Part shown: piece after piece, positions 1 through 10,336 of the stretch
How the letters are laid out: each line of letters opens with the position of its first letter
How positions within the stretch are numbered: the stretch's first letter is position 1
Assembly: GCA_020622165.1 (NCBI GenBank)
Contig: JACNMN010000002.1
Location: 310,001 to 374,000, forward strand
From: Boseongicola sp. H5
GTDB lineage: Bacteria; Pseudomonadota; Alphaproteobacteria; Rhodobacterales; Rhodobacteraceae
Length of the DNA stretch: 64,000 nucleotides
Reading direction: 5' to 3'
Position numbers and translations under genes: made by a program
The notes under the pieces: generated by a model
What the model was told of the DNA's origin: nothing
Database searches by the model: none
What the model saw: the letters and a program-made list of their open reading frames with translations, nothing else

Positions 1-1230
1 CCCCAGATCGACGCCCGAGACCGACCGGCCCGAGCCCTTGCCCTCGTCACCGTCGAAACCGATCACCACGGCGGGCCGGTTCGTGGCCTCTTTCAGCCGG
101 CTGGCGACGATGCCGACGACACCGGGATGCCATCCGTCCGCGGCGGCCCAGACAAGCGGGCCCTCCAGCCCCCTGGTCTCGGCCTGAGCGAGTGCCGCGT
201 CGCGCACCCGCGCCTCGATCTCGCGCCGGTCGGTGTTCAGCTCGTCCAGCCGTCTGGCCAGCTCCGCGGCCTCGCCCGGATCGCGGGTGGCCAGAAGCCG
301 GGCACCCAGATCCGCCTGCCCGATCCGGCCGCCCGCATTCACCCGCGGGCCGAAGACGAAGCCCAGATGGTAGGATGTGGGGCCGCGATCGAGCCGCGCC
401 ACATCGGCCAGCGCCACCAGCCCGGGCCGCGCACGCCGGGCCATGACGCTCAGCCCCTGCCGCACGAAGGCGCGGTTCACGCCGCTCAACTGCGCCACAT
501 CGGCCACGGTGGCCAGCGCCACAAGATCGAGCATCGCCATCAGGTCGGGGCCGGTAACGCCCGCCAGCCGCTGCCGGCGGTTCATCTCGACCAGCAGCAG
601 AAAGACAACGCCCGCCGCGCAAAGATGCCCCAGATCGCCGGTTTCGTCCTGCCGGTTCGGGTTTACCACGGCCACGCAATCCGGCAGATCCGGGCCCGCC
701 AGATGGTGATCCAGCACCACGACATCCGCGCCGCCCGCCGCCGCGATCGGCCCGTGGCTGAGTGTGCCGCAATCGACGCAGACGATCAGATCGTGAGTTT
801 CCGCGAGCCCCGCCATCGCCGCGTCATTGGGGCCATAGCCTTCGTCGATCCGGTCGGGGACATAAAGCGTCGCATCGTGGCCGCTTTGCCGGAGCCAGTC
901 CAGAAGCAACGCCGCCGACGCGCCGCCATCGACATCGTAATCGGCAAAGATCGCGATCCGCTCGCGGGTTTTCAGGGCCGCCAGCAACCGGTCGGCGGCG
1001 GCACCCATATCGCGCAGGCCCATGGGGTCGGGCAGCAGGTCCCGCAGAGCGGGGGCCAGAAACCCCTCCACCGTCTCGGGCGTGACACCCCGGCGCGCCA
1101 GAACCAGCGCCACGGCGGGCGGCAGGCCGGCCTGCTGCTGAAGTGCGTCGGCCAGGCGCGCCGTCTCGGGCGGCGGCCCGACCCAGCGGCGTCCGGTCAG
1201 CGAGGTTTCGATCCCGAGAAAGGCGGTCAT
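1..1230 (-). CDS. recJ: Single-stranded-DNA-specific exonuclease RecJ (3' end outside window)
   Basis: This is a 5'-to-3' single-strand DNA exonuclease of recombination and repair. The first 410 codons are present and the frame runs off the left edge, so the C-terminal OB-fold part is missing. The DHH-family metal motifs are visible in order: DYDVDG at residues 97-102, CVDCGT at 151-156, DHH at 174-176 and VNPN at 189-192. The start is the ATG at 1230, which overlaps the stop of the upstream hydrolase gene by four bases. It is the last visible gene of a leftward group with glpX and hom, an order I associate with Rhodobacteraceae. The call is secure; only the missing end is unknown. Confidence 0.95.
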   Translation of the reverse strand, partial: MTAFLGIETSLTGRRWVGPPPETARLADALQQQAGLPPAVALVLARRGVTPETVEGFLAPALRDLLPDPMGLRDMGAAADRLLAALKTRERIAIFADYDVDGGASAALLLDWLRQSGHDATLYVPDRIDEGYGPNDAAMAGLAETHDLIVCVDCGTLSHGPIAAAGGADVVVLDHHLAGPDLPDCVAVVNPNRQDETGDLGHLCAAGVVFLLLVEMNRRQRLAGVTGPDLMAMLDLVALATVADVAQLSGVNRAFVRQGLSVMARRARPGLVALADVARLDRGPTSYHLGFVFGPRVNAGGRIGQADLGARLLATRDPGEAAELARRLDELNTDRREIEARVRDAALAQAETRGLEGPLVWAAADGWHPGVVGIVASRLKEATNRPAVVIGFDGDEGKGSGRSVSGVDLG

Positions 1231-1790
1231 GGGCCTTGGGTTAGCACGGCATCCGTGGAAAGGGCAGTGGCGAACTCGCCATGCAGATGCGACAGAGCAC
1301 CGGCATGAATCGCCTCGGCGTCCAGCGTGGCCAGCCCGACGGCCCAGTCGGTCCGCGCGTTGGCTGCGAAACTGGCGCAGGCGTCGTGGGCCAGCCGCAC
1401 CCCGAAGCCCAGATTGGCCGCCATCCGCACGGTGGTCGAGACGCAATGCGGCGTGGTCAGGCCGCAGATCACCAGCCGGTCGATCCCGTGGCCCCGCAGA
1501 TGCTCCTCCAGCCCGGTGCCGATGAAGGCGCTGTTGACGGATTTCTCGAAAACCGGCTCCCCGGTCCGGGGCGCCACCTCGGTCTTGATCTCGCTGCCGG
1601 GCCCGGGGCCAAGCGGGCTGCCGGGCTCCAAGCTCACATGGCGGACATGGATAACGGGCGCCGCCGCCGCCCGCCACGCGGCGAGGAGACGCGCCGCGTT
1701 GCCTTCGGCCTCAGGGTTGTTCCGGGCACCCCAGACGGGGCTGTCGAAGCCCGCCTGAATGTCGATCAGGAGCAGCGCAGCGGCGCTCAT
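1227..1790 (-). CDS. Isochorismatase-like cysteine hydrolase
   Basis: A 187-residue protein of the isochorismatase-like cysteine hydrolase superfamily, the usual size for the family. The catalytic triad is visible as D10 in LLLIDIQ, K83 in FEKSVNSAF and C116 in TTPHCVSTT, followed by the conserved helix. Members hydrolyse amides or related C-N and C-O bonds (nicotinamide, carbamoyl compounds), but the residues seen do not fix the substrate here. Its ATG overlaps the glpX stop by four bases and its stop overlaps the recJ start by four bases, so the three genes are probably translated from one message. No signal peptide is seen, so it is probably cytoplasmic. Confidence 0.85.
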   Translation of the reverse strand: MSAAALLLIDIQAGFDSPVWGARNNPEAEGNAARLLAAWRAAAAPVIHVRHVSLEPGSPLGPGPGSEIKTEVAPRTGEPVFEKSVNSAFIGTGLEEHLRGHGIDRLVICGLTTPHCVSTTVRMAANLGFGVRLAHDACASFAANARTDWAVGLATLDAEAIHAGALSHLHGEFATALSTDAVLTQGP

Positions 1791-2749
1791 TTCACCGGGT
1801 TGCGATAGCTCATCCGCCGGACCGATCCGGTTTTCGAGCGCATCAGGATCGTCTCGGCGGTCAGATAGCCGACCTCGCGCCGGATCCCCGGCACGATGGA
1901 GCCGTCGGTGACGCCCGTGGCCGCGAAAATCACATCCTGCGTGACCATGTCGTCACGGGTATAGACCCGGTCGAGATTGGTGATCCCAGCCTTCTTCGCC
2001 CGCGCCTTTTCGTCGTCGTTGCGGAACAGGAGCTTGCCGTACATCTGCCCGCCCATGCATTTCAGCGCGGCTGCGGCCAGAACGCCCTCGGGCGCGCCGC
2101 CGGAGCCCATATACATGTCGATGCCGGTGGTGGCTTCCGCGCAATGCATGACACCGGCCACATCGCCATCGGTGATCAGGCGGATCGCGCAGCCGGTGCT
2201 GCGCAGCTCCTCGATCATCGTCTCGTGGCGCGGGCGTTCCAGAACGCAAACGGTGATGTTCTCGGTGGAACAGCCCTTGGCGGCGGCCAGCGCGCTCACC
2301 CGTTCGGCGGGCGACATGTCCATCGTCACCACGCCCTGCCGGTAGCCGGGGCCGATGGCGAGCTTGTCCATATAGACATCCGGCGCGTGCAGCATGGAGC
2401 CGCGCGGCCCCATCGCGATCACGGTCAGCGCGTTGGGCATATCCTTCGCGGTCAGCGTGGTGCCCTCAAGCGGGTCAAGGGCGATATCCACGGGCGGGCC
2501 TTCGCCATTGCCGACCTCTTCACCGATATACAGCATCGGCGCCTCGTCCCGCTCCCCCTCGCCGATGACCACGACGCCCTGAATATCCAGCTTGTTCAAC
2601 TGCTCCCGCATGGCATTGACGGCGGCCTGATCGGCGGCCTTCTCGTCGCCATGGCCGATCAGCCGGGCCGAGGCCATCGCCGCGGCCTCCGACACGCGGG
2701 CGAGGCCCAGGGACAGCATGCGGTCGTTGAAATCTTTCGGGGTGTTCAT
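1787..2749 (-). CDS. glpX: Class II fructose-1,6-bisphosphatase GlpX
   Basis: Class II fructose-1,6-bisphosphatase, which hydrolyses fructose 1,6-bisphosphate in gluconeogenesis and, in autotrophs, in the Calvin cycle. The 320-residue length is typical. The metal and phosphate motifs [12 protein letters not shown] (62-73) and DPLEGTTL (92-99) are intact. I place the start at the ATG at 2749 (MNTPKDFND), the usual family N-terminus, rather than at an in-frame ATG 12 codons upstream; the sequence before it contains an AAGG-type ribosome site. The stop overlaps the start of the hydrolase gene by four bases. Upstream lies hom, same direction, 89 bases away. Confidence 0.93.
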   Translation of the reverse strand: MNTPKDFNDRMLSLGLARVSEAAAMASARLIGHGDEKAADQAAVNAMREQLNKLDIQGVVVIGEGERDEAPMLYIGEEVGNGEGPPVDIALDPLEGTTLTAKDMPNALTVIAMGPRGSMLHAPDVYMDKLAIGPGYRQGVVTMDMSPAERVSALAAAKGCSTENITVCVLERPRHETMIEELRSTGCAIRLITDGDVAGVMHCAEATTGIDMYMGSGGAPEGVLAAAALKCMGGQMYGKLLFRNDDEKARAKKAGITNLDRVYTRDDMVTQDVIFAATGVTDGSIVPGIRREVGYLTAETILMRSKTGSVRRMSYRNPVK

Positions 2750-2838
2750 GGAGTGGCCTTCCCGGGCAGCAGGACAAGAATGCATCGTTCGTATCCGTGC
2801 CCGGCTGAAGGGGCAAGGATGGGGGCGCTAACGGTGGC

Positions 2839-4125
<1,287 letters not shown>

Positions 4126-4204
4126 CGGAAGCTCCTTCAAGGGCGGGATCGGGCTGGCGCCCCTGTTAGCTTCTATCGCGAAGGCATGCAACGCGGCTGA
4201 GGTC

Positions 4205-4453
4205 TCAGGGCAGCTCCATCCGCCGCAAGGCATTGGCACGTCTACGCAAATCGGCGGTGCGGGCCTCTAGGCCCTGGCCCTCCGCCGCCGCGTCCCGCGG
4301 CAAAAGCGTATCTGTCCGGGCCAGAAGCGGGCCGAGCGGAACCAGATCGGGAGAGCCCGCATCGCGCGCGGCATCGCTCAGCGGCCTGTCAAGGTCCGGC
4401 AGCGGGTCGCCGCAGGCGGCGAGAAGCAGGGGCAGGGCAAGGATCCAGCGCAT
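4205..4453 (-). CDS. Small predicted lipoprotein
   Basis: An 82-residue protein with a classical lipoprotein signal: MRW, a hydrophobic run, then the lipobox LLAAC with the lipidated Cys at residue 14. The mature part is short, charged and proline/arginine-rich at the start, with Arg/Leu-rich helix (LEARTADLRRRANALRR) near the end. Function is unknown. It sits 79 bases upstream of hom in the same direction and divergently from the tetR gene, so the two share a 78-base promoter region that carries the TetR-type palindrome. It may be a conserved small Rhodobacteraceae lipoprotein, but I cannot confirm this. Confidence 0.65.
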   Translation of the reverse strand: MRWILALPLLLAACGDPLPDLDRPLSDAARDAGSPDLVPLGPLLARTDTLLPRDAAAEGQGLEARTADLRRRANALRRMELP

Positions 4454-4503
4454 GACACAGGCCTAGCGCAGCCTTGGTTTCAGGTCCAGCGCGAGGGTTG
4501 AAT

Positions 4504-4517
4504 TGAACATCTGTTCA
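4504..4517. promoter_or_regulatory. Palindromic operator TGAACA-TC-TGTTCA
   Basis: A perfect inverted repeat with 6-base arms and a 2-base centre, 14 bases upstream of the tetR ATG, between the divergent lipoprotein and tetR genes. Size, symmetry and position fit an autoregulatory TetR-family operator. Binding is inferred, not shown. Confidence 0.6.
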
Positions 4518-4531
4518 GATACTGTGGCGCC

Positions 4532-5116
4532 ATGGCACGCAAACAGGGATCACACGCGGAGATCACGGGCCCGAAAGTGCGGCAGGCGGCCTTGCGGCTG
4601 TTCGCGCGGCACGGGTTCGCGGCGGTATCGATGCGCCAGATCGCGGCCGAGGTCGGCGTCCAGGCGGGCGCGCTTTATCTCTACACCCCTGACAAACAGA
4701 CGCTTTTGTTCGATCTCATGCGCGACCATATGGAGGAGTTACTGTCCGACTGGCAGGTGCCCGAGGGCTGCGCAAGAGCGGCGCTGGAGGGCTTCACCCG
4801 GCATCATATCCGGTTTCATCTGGCCCGGCCCGAACTGGTCTTCATCGCCTATATGGAACTGCGCAATCTGGAGCCCCGGAACTTCGCGGTGATCGAGGGA
4901 TTGCGAAAAGCCTATGAGGATCAGCTGGAAAGCATCCTGAAACGCGGTGTCTCCACGGGCCGGTTCGCGGTGCCCGACACCAAGCTCGCGACGCTGGCGA
5001 TCATCGCGATGCTGACCGGCGTCACCACATGGTATCGCGAGGGCGGGCGGCTCGACCGCGGCGCGGTGGAGGGCATCTATTGGGACATGGTGCGCAAGGC
5101 GGTCGCGGTCGAATAG
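4532..5116 (+). CDS. TetR/AcrR family transcriptional regulator
   Basis: A 194-residue regulator. The N-terminal TetR DNA-binding domain covers about residues 12-60, with the helix-turn-helix around AAVSMRQIAAEVGVQAGALY. The C-terminal ligand-binding part is all-helical and of the common AcrR-like size. Ligand is unknown. A perfect palindrome of the TetR operator type lies directly before the start codon, which suggests autoregulation and perhaps control of the divergent lipoprotein gene. The P-type ATPase downstream is in the same direction but separated by 223 bases containing an inverted repeat, so cotranscription is uncertain. Confidence 0.88.
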   Translation: MARKQGSHAEITGPKVRQAALRLFARHGFAAVSMRQIAAEVGVQAGALYLYTPDKQTLLFDLMRDHMEELLSDWQVPEGCARAALEGFTRHHIRFHLARPELVFIAYMELRNLEPRNFAVIEGLRKAYEDQLESILKRGVSTGRFAVPDTKLATLAIIAMLTGVTTWYREGGRLDRGAVEGIYWDMVRKAVAVE

Positions 5117-5153
5117 GTTACGAAGTCTCCCCGGATTCCGATTTTTCGTAACC
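5116..5153. repeat. Inverted repeat GGTTACGAA / TTCGTAACC
   Basis: Nine-base perfect arms at 5116-5124 and 5145-5153 separated by 20 bases, beginning on the last base of the tetR stop codon. The spacer contains a smaller near-palindrome (CGGATTCCG). It could be a factor-independent terminator with an unusually long loop, or a regulatory site for the ATPase gene. There is only a weak T run after it. Confidence 0.45.
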
Positions 5154-5339
5154 TTTCGTCCGGTTCCGCCTCCGCGCGCACCCCGAAAGACCGGCATCCT
5201 GCGGGCGGTCTTCACACCCGCCGCGGTTCACCGACGGCCTGCCTGCGCCCATCTTCGATCCGATTGATCTCGCGCAACTCGACGCCGGGCCGCGATTGCT
5301 AAACCCGCGGCCAACATCTTTGAGCCAACGGTGCCGCTC

Positions 5340-7937
5340 ATGTCCGATCAAATCGCGTTGTCAAGAACGGGTCTGACGGCCGAAGCGGTGGTTGAGGCCC
5401 GTCAGACGCATGGCTGGAACGAGCTTCCCAAGCCTCCGAAAACCTCTCCGGTCCTTGTGTTGCTGCGTCAGTTCACCGGATCGCTCGTTCTGATCCTGAT
5501 TGCGGCGGCGGGGATCGCGCTGGCATTGGGCGAAACCGTGGATGCCATCGCGATCTGTCTTGTGGTGGTTCTGAACGGCATTCTGGGCTTCGTTCAGGAA
5601 TGGCGCGCGGAAACGGCGCTGGAGGCCCTGCGCTCCATGCTGACGCCAAGCGCGCTTGTGCTGCGCGACGGCAGGGAAACCGTCATTCCGGCGCGCGAAC
5701 TGGTGCCGGGCGATCTGGTGATCGTGGCATCCGGCGACACGGTGCCGGCCGATATCCGGCTGGTATCGGCCACCGAACTCAGGCTGGACGAAAGCGTTGT
5801 CACGGGCGAATCCGCGCCGGTGGAGAAAACCGCCGGCGACACGTCGGAGGGCGGCGCCCTGCTGATGGGAACCGGCGTGACCAGCGGACGCGGCGAAGGG
5901 CTGGTCACCGCCATCGGCCGCGCGACGAAATTCGGCAACATCGCAGAACTGACCGGCCTGGTCGACCAGAAACGGACCCATCTGCAACTGCAACTGTCGC
6001 GTCTGGCCCGGCAGCTTGGCATCGCGGCGCTGGTCATCGCGGCGGCCATTGTGGGCCTTGGCACCGCGGTCGGGCGGCCCTTGTTCGAGATGTTCATGAC
6101 CGGCCTGTCGCTGGCGGTGGCGATGGTGCCCGAGGGGCTGCCGGCCGTCGTCACGATCACGCTGGCGCTCGGCGCGTCGGCGATGGCGCGCAAGAAGGCC
6201 CTGGCACGCCGCTTGCAGGCGGTGGAAACCCTTGGCTCAGCCTCGGTCATATGCACCGACAAGACCGGAACGCTGACCGAAAACAAGATGACGGCGACGC
6301 GGATCTGGACCCTCGGCGCGGAATATGACGTGACCGGAACGGGCTACGACCCAGCGGGGCATATCGAACGGGCCGGCCGGAATGTCCGGGCGGCGGAAGA
6401 CGTGACCCTGGCCGCATTGCTGGAAACGGCGCTGACCTGCACCCATGCGCGTCTGCGCCGGGAAGGCCGTGACTGGGTGATGATCGGCACGCCGACCGAA
6501 GGGGCGCTGGTGACGCTGGCCTACAAGGGTTGGGCACCGCCCCCTGCCCCCAACGCCGTGATTGCCGAACGCCCCTTTTCCAGCGAACGCAAGCGGATGA
6601 GCGTGGTGGCCCCTTCGGCCGATGGCCACCGGCTGCATATGAAGGGCGCGCCCGAAGCCGTGCTTGCGACCGCGTCGGAGATCCTCACGCCGGATGGGCC
6701 GGTCCCGCTGACCGACGGGTTGCGCGAGACCGTGCTGGAGGCCCACCGGAGCATGGCGGCGCAAGGTCTGCGGGTCATCGCGCTGGCCGCGCGGGCGGCG
6801 GGCGCCGATGATCTGGACGAGCGCGGGCTGACCTATCTTGGCCATGTCGGGCTGATCGATCCGCCCCGGCCCGAAGTGAAGCACGCCATTGCCGAGGCGA
6901 GACGCGCGGGCATCCGCATCATCATGATCACCGGCGACAGCCCGGTCACGGCCGCCGCCATCGCCACAAGGCTGGGCCTTGGCAGCCCGCGATGCATTCT
7001 GGGCCCTGAAATCGACGGGATGCCGGATGACAGCCTGCGCGAGCTGCTGAGCGAGGATGTGCTTTTCGCGCGCACCCTGCCCGCCCACAAGATGCGCATC
7101 GTCGCGGCGCTTCAGGATCTGGGCCTGATCGTGGCGATGACCGGCGACGGGGTGAACGACGCCCCGGCCCTGAAACGGGCCGATATCGGCGTGGCCATGG
7201 GCATACGCGGCACCGATGCCTCCAAGGATGCGGCCGATCTGGTGCTTCTGGACGACAATTTCGCAACCATCGTGGGCGCGATCGCCGAGGGTCGGCGGCA
7301 GTTCGACAATGTACGCAAATTCGTGCGCTACCTTCTGTCGTCGAACGCGGGCGAGGTGATCGCCATCGCGGTCAATCTGGTGCTTGGCGGGCCGCTGATC
7401 TTTCTGGCGACGCAGATCCTGTGGATGAATCTGGTGACCGACGGGGTCACCGCGGTGGCTCTGGGCCTTGAGAAAGCCGAGAAAGAGCAGATGGCGCGCC
7501 CACCCCGGCGTCGCGACGAACCGATCCTCGGGCGCAACGGGTTCCTGCTGATCCTTGCCTTCGGCACCTATACGGGTGCGGCCAGTCTCTGGATCTTCTA
7601 CAGCCTGATACCGCTTGGCGTCGATCTGGCCCGCACGGCGGCCTTCACCGCCATGGTGGTGTTCGAAAAGATGAGCGTCTTCGCGTTCCGGTCGCTGAGC
7701 CGGCCCTGTTCCCGGATCGGCTGGCTGAGCAATCCGTTCCTGCTGCTGGCGCTGGCGGCCACGCTGTCGCTGCAGCTTCTGGCCACCGAATGGGCGCCCT
7801 TGCAGACGCTGCTCCGCACGGTTTCGCTCGGGGCCGGGCAATGGGGTCTGATCGCGCTGCTGGCGATGCCGCTGATCGTCGTGCCCGAGGCGGTGAAATA
7901 CGTCCGCTCCGCGGGCCCGCCCACCCCGGCCTCCTAG
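5340..7937 (+). CDS. P-type cation-transporting ATPase (type II, Ca2+/Mg2+-like)
   Basis: An ATP-driven inner-membrane cation pump, 865 residues. Landmarks in order: an N-terminal cation-ATPase domain; membrane pair 1 (LVLILIAAAGIALAL onward); the actuator motif TGES; membrane segment with PEGLPAVVTITLALG, the type II P-E-G-L cation-site signature; the phosphorylation site DKTGTLT with aspartate at about residue 307; TGDGVNDAPAL in the hinge; and C-terminal membrane helices. PEGL points to Ca2+, Mg2+ or Na+/K+-type transport, but the ion cannot be fixed from sequence alone. A GTG at 5331 is an alternative start; neither has a strong ribosome site. The gene ends head-on against the BMP transporter operon with no gap. 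Confidence 0.92.
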   Translation: MSDQIALSRTGLTAEAVVEARQTHGWNELPKPPKTSPVLVLLRQFTGSLVLILIAAAGIALALGETVDAIAICLVVVLNGILGFVQEWRAETALEALRSMLTPSALVLRDGRETVIPARELVPGDLVIVASGDTVPADIRLVSATELRLDESVVTGESAPVEKTAGDTSEGGALLMGTGVTSGRGEGLVTAIGRATKFGNIAELTGLVDQKRTHLQLQLSRLARQLGIAALVIAAAIVGLGTAVGRPLFEMFMTGLSLAVAMVPEGLPAVVTITLALGASAMARKKALARRLQAVETLGSASVICTDKTGTLTENKMTATRIWTLGAEYDVTGTGYDPAGHIERAGRNVRAAEDVTLAALLETALTCTHARLRREGRDWVMIGTPTEGALVTLAYKGWAPPPAPNAVIAERPFSSERKRMSVVAPSADGHRLHMKGAPEAVLATASEILTPDGPVPLTDGLRETVLEAHRSMAAQGLRVIALAARAAGADDLDERGLTYLGHVGLIDPPRPEVKHAIAEARRAGIRIIMITGDSPVTAAAIATRLGLGSPRCILGPEIDGMPDDSLRELLSEDVLFARTLPAHKMRIVAALQDLGLIVAMTGDGVNDAPALKRADIGVAMGIRGTDASKDAADLVLLDDNFATIVGAIAEGRRQFDNVRKFVRYLLSSNAGEVIAIAVNLVLGGPLIFLATQILWMNLVTDGVTAVALGLEKAEKEQMARPPRRRDEPILGRNGFLLILAFGTYTGAASLWIFYSLIPLGVDLARTAAFTAMVVFEKMSVFAFRSLSRPCSRIGWLSNPFLLLALAATLSLQLLATEWAPLQTLLRTVSLGAGQWGLIALLAMPLIVVPEAVKYVRSAGPPTPAS

Positions 7938-9206
7938 TCAGTCCTTTATGTAGGGTTTGCCGTCGGCCGCCGGCGCGCGGGCCCGCCCGATCAGCCCCGC
8001 GACCACGATGATCGTGGCGACATAGGGGGCCATGGCCAGAAACTCCGACGGGATCGGCGTTTGCAGCAGCGCGAGTTTCTGCTGGAGGGAATCGCTGAAC
8101 CCGAAGACCAGCGCCGCCAGAAGCGCGCCGACCGGATGCCAGCGGCCGAAGATCATCGCCGCAAGGGCGATGAAGCCTCTGCCGCCGGTCATGTTCTCGT
8201 CGAACCGCCCGACCGAGCCGAGCGTGAACCACGCCCCGCCGAAGCCCGCGATCATCCCGCCGACGGTGACATGGACATAGCGCGTCCAATAGACGTCGAT
8301 GCCAAGGGTGTCGGCCGCGCGGGGGTGTTCGCCCACAGCCCGGGCCCTGAGACCGCCGCGTGTGTGAAACAGGTAATAGGTGGAGACGACCACCATCACG
8401 AAGGCACCGTAGACAAAGATGTTCTGATGGAACAGCATCGGGCCGATCACCGGGATATCGCCCAGAACCGGCAGTTTCACCGCGCGGAAGACCGGCGCGT
8501 TGTTGAGATGGCGCATCTCGGCGAAGACCTGACTTGAGACATAGCTGGTCAGCCCAAGCACGAAGAGATTGATGACCACGCCCGCGATGATCTGGTCCAT
8601 CCGGTAGGTCACCACCAGCGCGGCGAGGATGAAACCGAAGATCCCGCCGACGACCACGGCCGATAAAAGCCCGCCCCAGCCGCCGATGAGCGAGCCCATC
8701 AGCGCGCCGGTGAAGGCCCCGGCCAGCAGCATGCCTTCGATCGCGATATTGACCACCGCCACCCGCTCGCAGAACACCGCCGCAAGCGCGCCCAGCGCGA
8801 TGGGCATCGCGCGCACGACGGTGGCCTGCAACATGCCGGTGAGCGAAAAGGCGTTGCCCGCCGTGGCCCAGAGCAGGAAGGCGATGACCGCCAGCGCCAG
8901 CCCCGCCCCCAGCGACAGGGTGCTCCAGCGCCCGCCGCCGCGCAGAAACAGCCGCGCCCCGAGAAAGGCGGTGAGCGCCGCAGCCACGTAGATCACCGGC
9001 AGGGCGGGCACGACCAGATCGCCGATCACCCAGACGTCGCGCGGGCGCGACAGCCGGAAAGTCGCGTCGCCGCTGGCATCGCCGAACACCAGCACGATGA
9101 AGGCGGCCAGCGCGACCAGCACGCCGCCGGTGATCTGCGCGCGCCGTCTTTCGGCCTTGTCGACCACCGGGGCGGCGGGGTCGGGCCTGTCGACTGCGAG
9201 GGTCAT
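7938..9206 (-). CDS. BMP-type ABC transporter permease (second permease)
   Basis: A 422-residue inner-membrane permease of the BPD_transp_2 family, with an N-terminal cytoplasmic stretch rich in charged residues and about eight to ten hydrophobic segments. The family motif region around NIAIEGMLLAGAFTGAL is clear and matches permeases paired with Bmp/Med-type binding proteins that import nucleosides or purines. It is the last gene of a leftward operon (binding protein, ATPase, permease, permease) and its ATG overlaps the stop of the preceding permease by four bases. Nucleoside import is inferred from family and operon content; the substrate is not proven. Confidence 0.88.
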   Translation of the reverse strand: MTLAVDRPDPAAPVVDKAERRRAQITGGVLVALAAFIVLVFGDASGDATFRLSRPRDVWVIGDLVVPALPVIYVAAALTAFLGARLFLRGGGRWSTLSLGAGLALAVIAFLLWATAGNAFSLTGMLQATVVRAMPIALGALAAVFCERVAVVNIAIEGMLLAGAFTGALMGSLIGGWGGLLSAVVVGGIFGFILAALVVTYRMDQIIAGVVINLFVLGLTSYVSSQVFAEMRHLNNAPVFRAVKLPVLGDIPVIGPMLFHQNIFVYGAFVMVVVSTYYLFHTRGGLRARAVGEHPRAADTLGIDVYWTRYVHVTVGGMIAGFGGAWFTLGSVGRFDENMTGGRGFIALAAMIFGRWHPVGALLAALVFGFSDSLQQKLALLQTPIPSEFLAMAPYVATIIVVAGLIGRARAPAADGKPYIKD

Positions 9207-10336
9207 GATCTGCCATCTCCGCTGTCGGGACGCCGAAAGCCCCAGGGAAAGAGCGCCCGCACCAGAAGCGGCGCCGCGATGAAGACGATGATCAGCGCCT
9301 GAATGATCCCGATCAGGTCGATGCTGACGCCGGCATCCACCTGCATCTGCCGCCCGCCGGCCTCCAGCGCGCCGAAAAGCAGCCCGGCGAACAGCACGCC
9401 CACCGGATGGGATCTGCCCAGAAGCGCCACGGCGATGGCGTCGAAGCCGATCCCTGCGGAAAAGCCGGGGCTGGCGCGGCCAAGGACGCCGAGGACCTGA
9501 TTGGCCCCCGCAAGGCCCGCCAGCATCCCCGCCGTCGCCATTGCCAGCACGATGATCAGCGACGCCCGCATCCCGGCATAGCGCGCCGCCTCGGGGCTGG
9601 CCCCGCTGGCGCGGAACTCAAACCCCAGCTTGGTGCGGAACAGCAGCCAATGGACGACGACAACCGCCAGAAGCGTCAGGAAAATCCCGGCATGCAGCCG
9701 TAGGTTCGGGTCAAGCCACTGCAACAGTGCGGGCAGTTCGGCATTGGGCGGCACCGATTGCGAGATCGGATCGGCCCGGCCCGGCCGCTGCACCCAGGGC
9801 AGGCGCAGCATGTAATCGACCAGCCGGTAGGATATCATGTTGAGCATGATCGTCGTGATCACCTCATGGGCGCCGGTCGCCGCGCGCAGCCAGCCCGCGA
9901 TCGACGCATAGAAAGCCCCCGCCGCACCGCCCGAAATCACGCAGAGCGGCATCAGCACGGCAAAGGGCAGATGCGAAAAGCTGAAACCGCAGATCACCGC
10001 GGCCATGCCTCCCATGAGGATCTGCCCCTCGGCCCCGATATTGAAGAGCCCAGCGCGGAACCCGAGCGCAAGCCCGAGCCCGGCAAGGATCAGCGGCGCG
10101 GCCGCCGTCAACGTCTCCGAGATCGCGCCGAGCGAGCCCACGGAGCCCTGCAGAAGCGCCAAATAGGACCGTCCGATCGTCGCGGGCTCCACATTGGTCG
10201 CCAGCATCGTCAGCGCACCAAGGATCAGCGCGGCCACCACCGCGAAGAGCGGCACGACGACGAGGTTCTCGAAATCCACCCGCCCGGGGGCGGCGCGTTC
10301 AAGCAGCTTGCGGGTGGCCGTGTCCTGCATGCTCAT
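9203..10336 (-). CDS. BMP-type ABC transporter permease (first permease)
   Basis: A 377-residue BPD_transp_2 permease, partner of the next gene. The hydrophobic segments begin near residue 23 (VVVPLFAVVAALILGAL), and the conserved FNIGAEGQILMGGMAA segment typical of the first permease in nucleoside-type ABC systems is present. The start is the ATG at 10336, which overlaps the ATPase stop by four bases; a longer open frame upstream has no support. Together with its partner it should form the transmembrane channel, with the ATPase gene supplying the motor. No feature suggests truncation. Confidence 0.88.
   Translation of the reverse strand: MSMQDTATRKLLERAAPGRVDFENLVVVPLFAVVAALILGALTMLATNVEPATIGRSYLALLQGSVGSLGAISETLTAAAPLILAGLGLALGFRAGLFNIGAEGQILMGGMAAVICGFSFSHLPFAVLMPLCVISGGAAGAFYASIAGWLRAATGAHEVITTIMLNMISYRLVDYMLRLPWVQRPGRADPISQSVPPNAELPALLQWLDPNLRLHAGIFLTLLAVVVVHWLLFRTKLGFEFRASGASPEAARYAGMRASLIIVLAMATAGMLAGLAGANQVLGVLGRASPGFSAGIGFDAIAVALLGRSHPVGVLFAGLLFGALEAGGRQMQVDAGVSIDLIGIIQALIIVFIAAPLLVRALFPWGFRRPDSGDGRS

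Noticed and set aside
5195-5207. GGCATCCTGCGGG segment similar to one arm of the 47341 hairpin
   Set aside because: The match is short and in GC-rich sequence, with no matching second arm nearby; likely chance.
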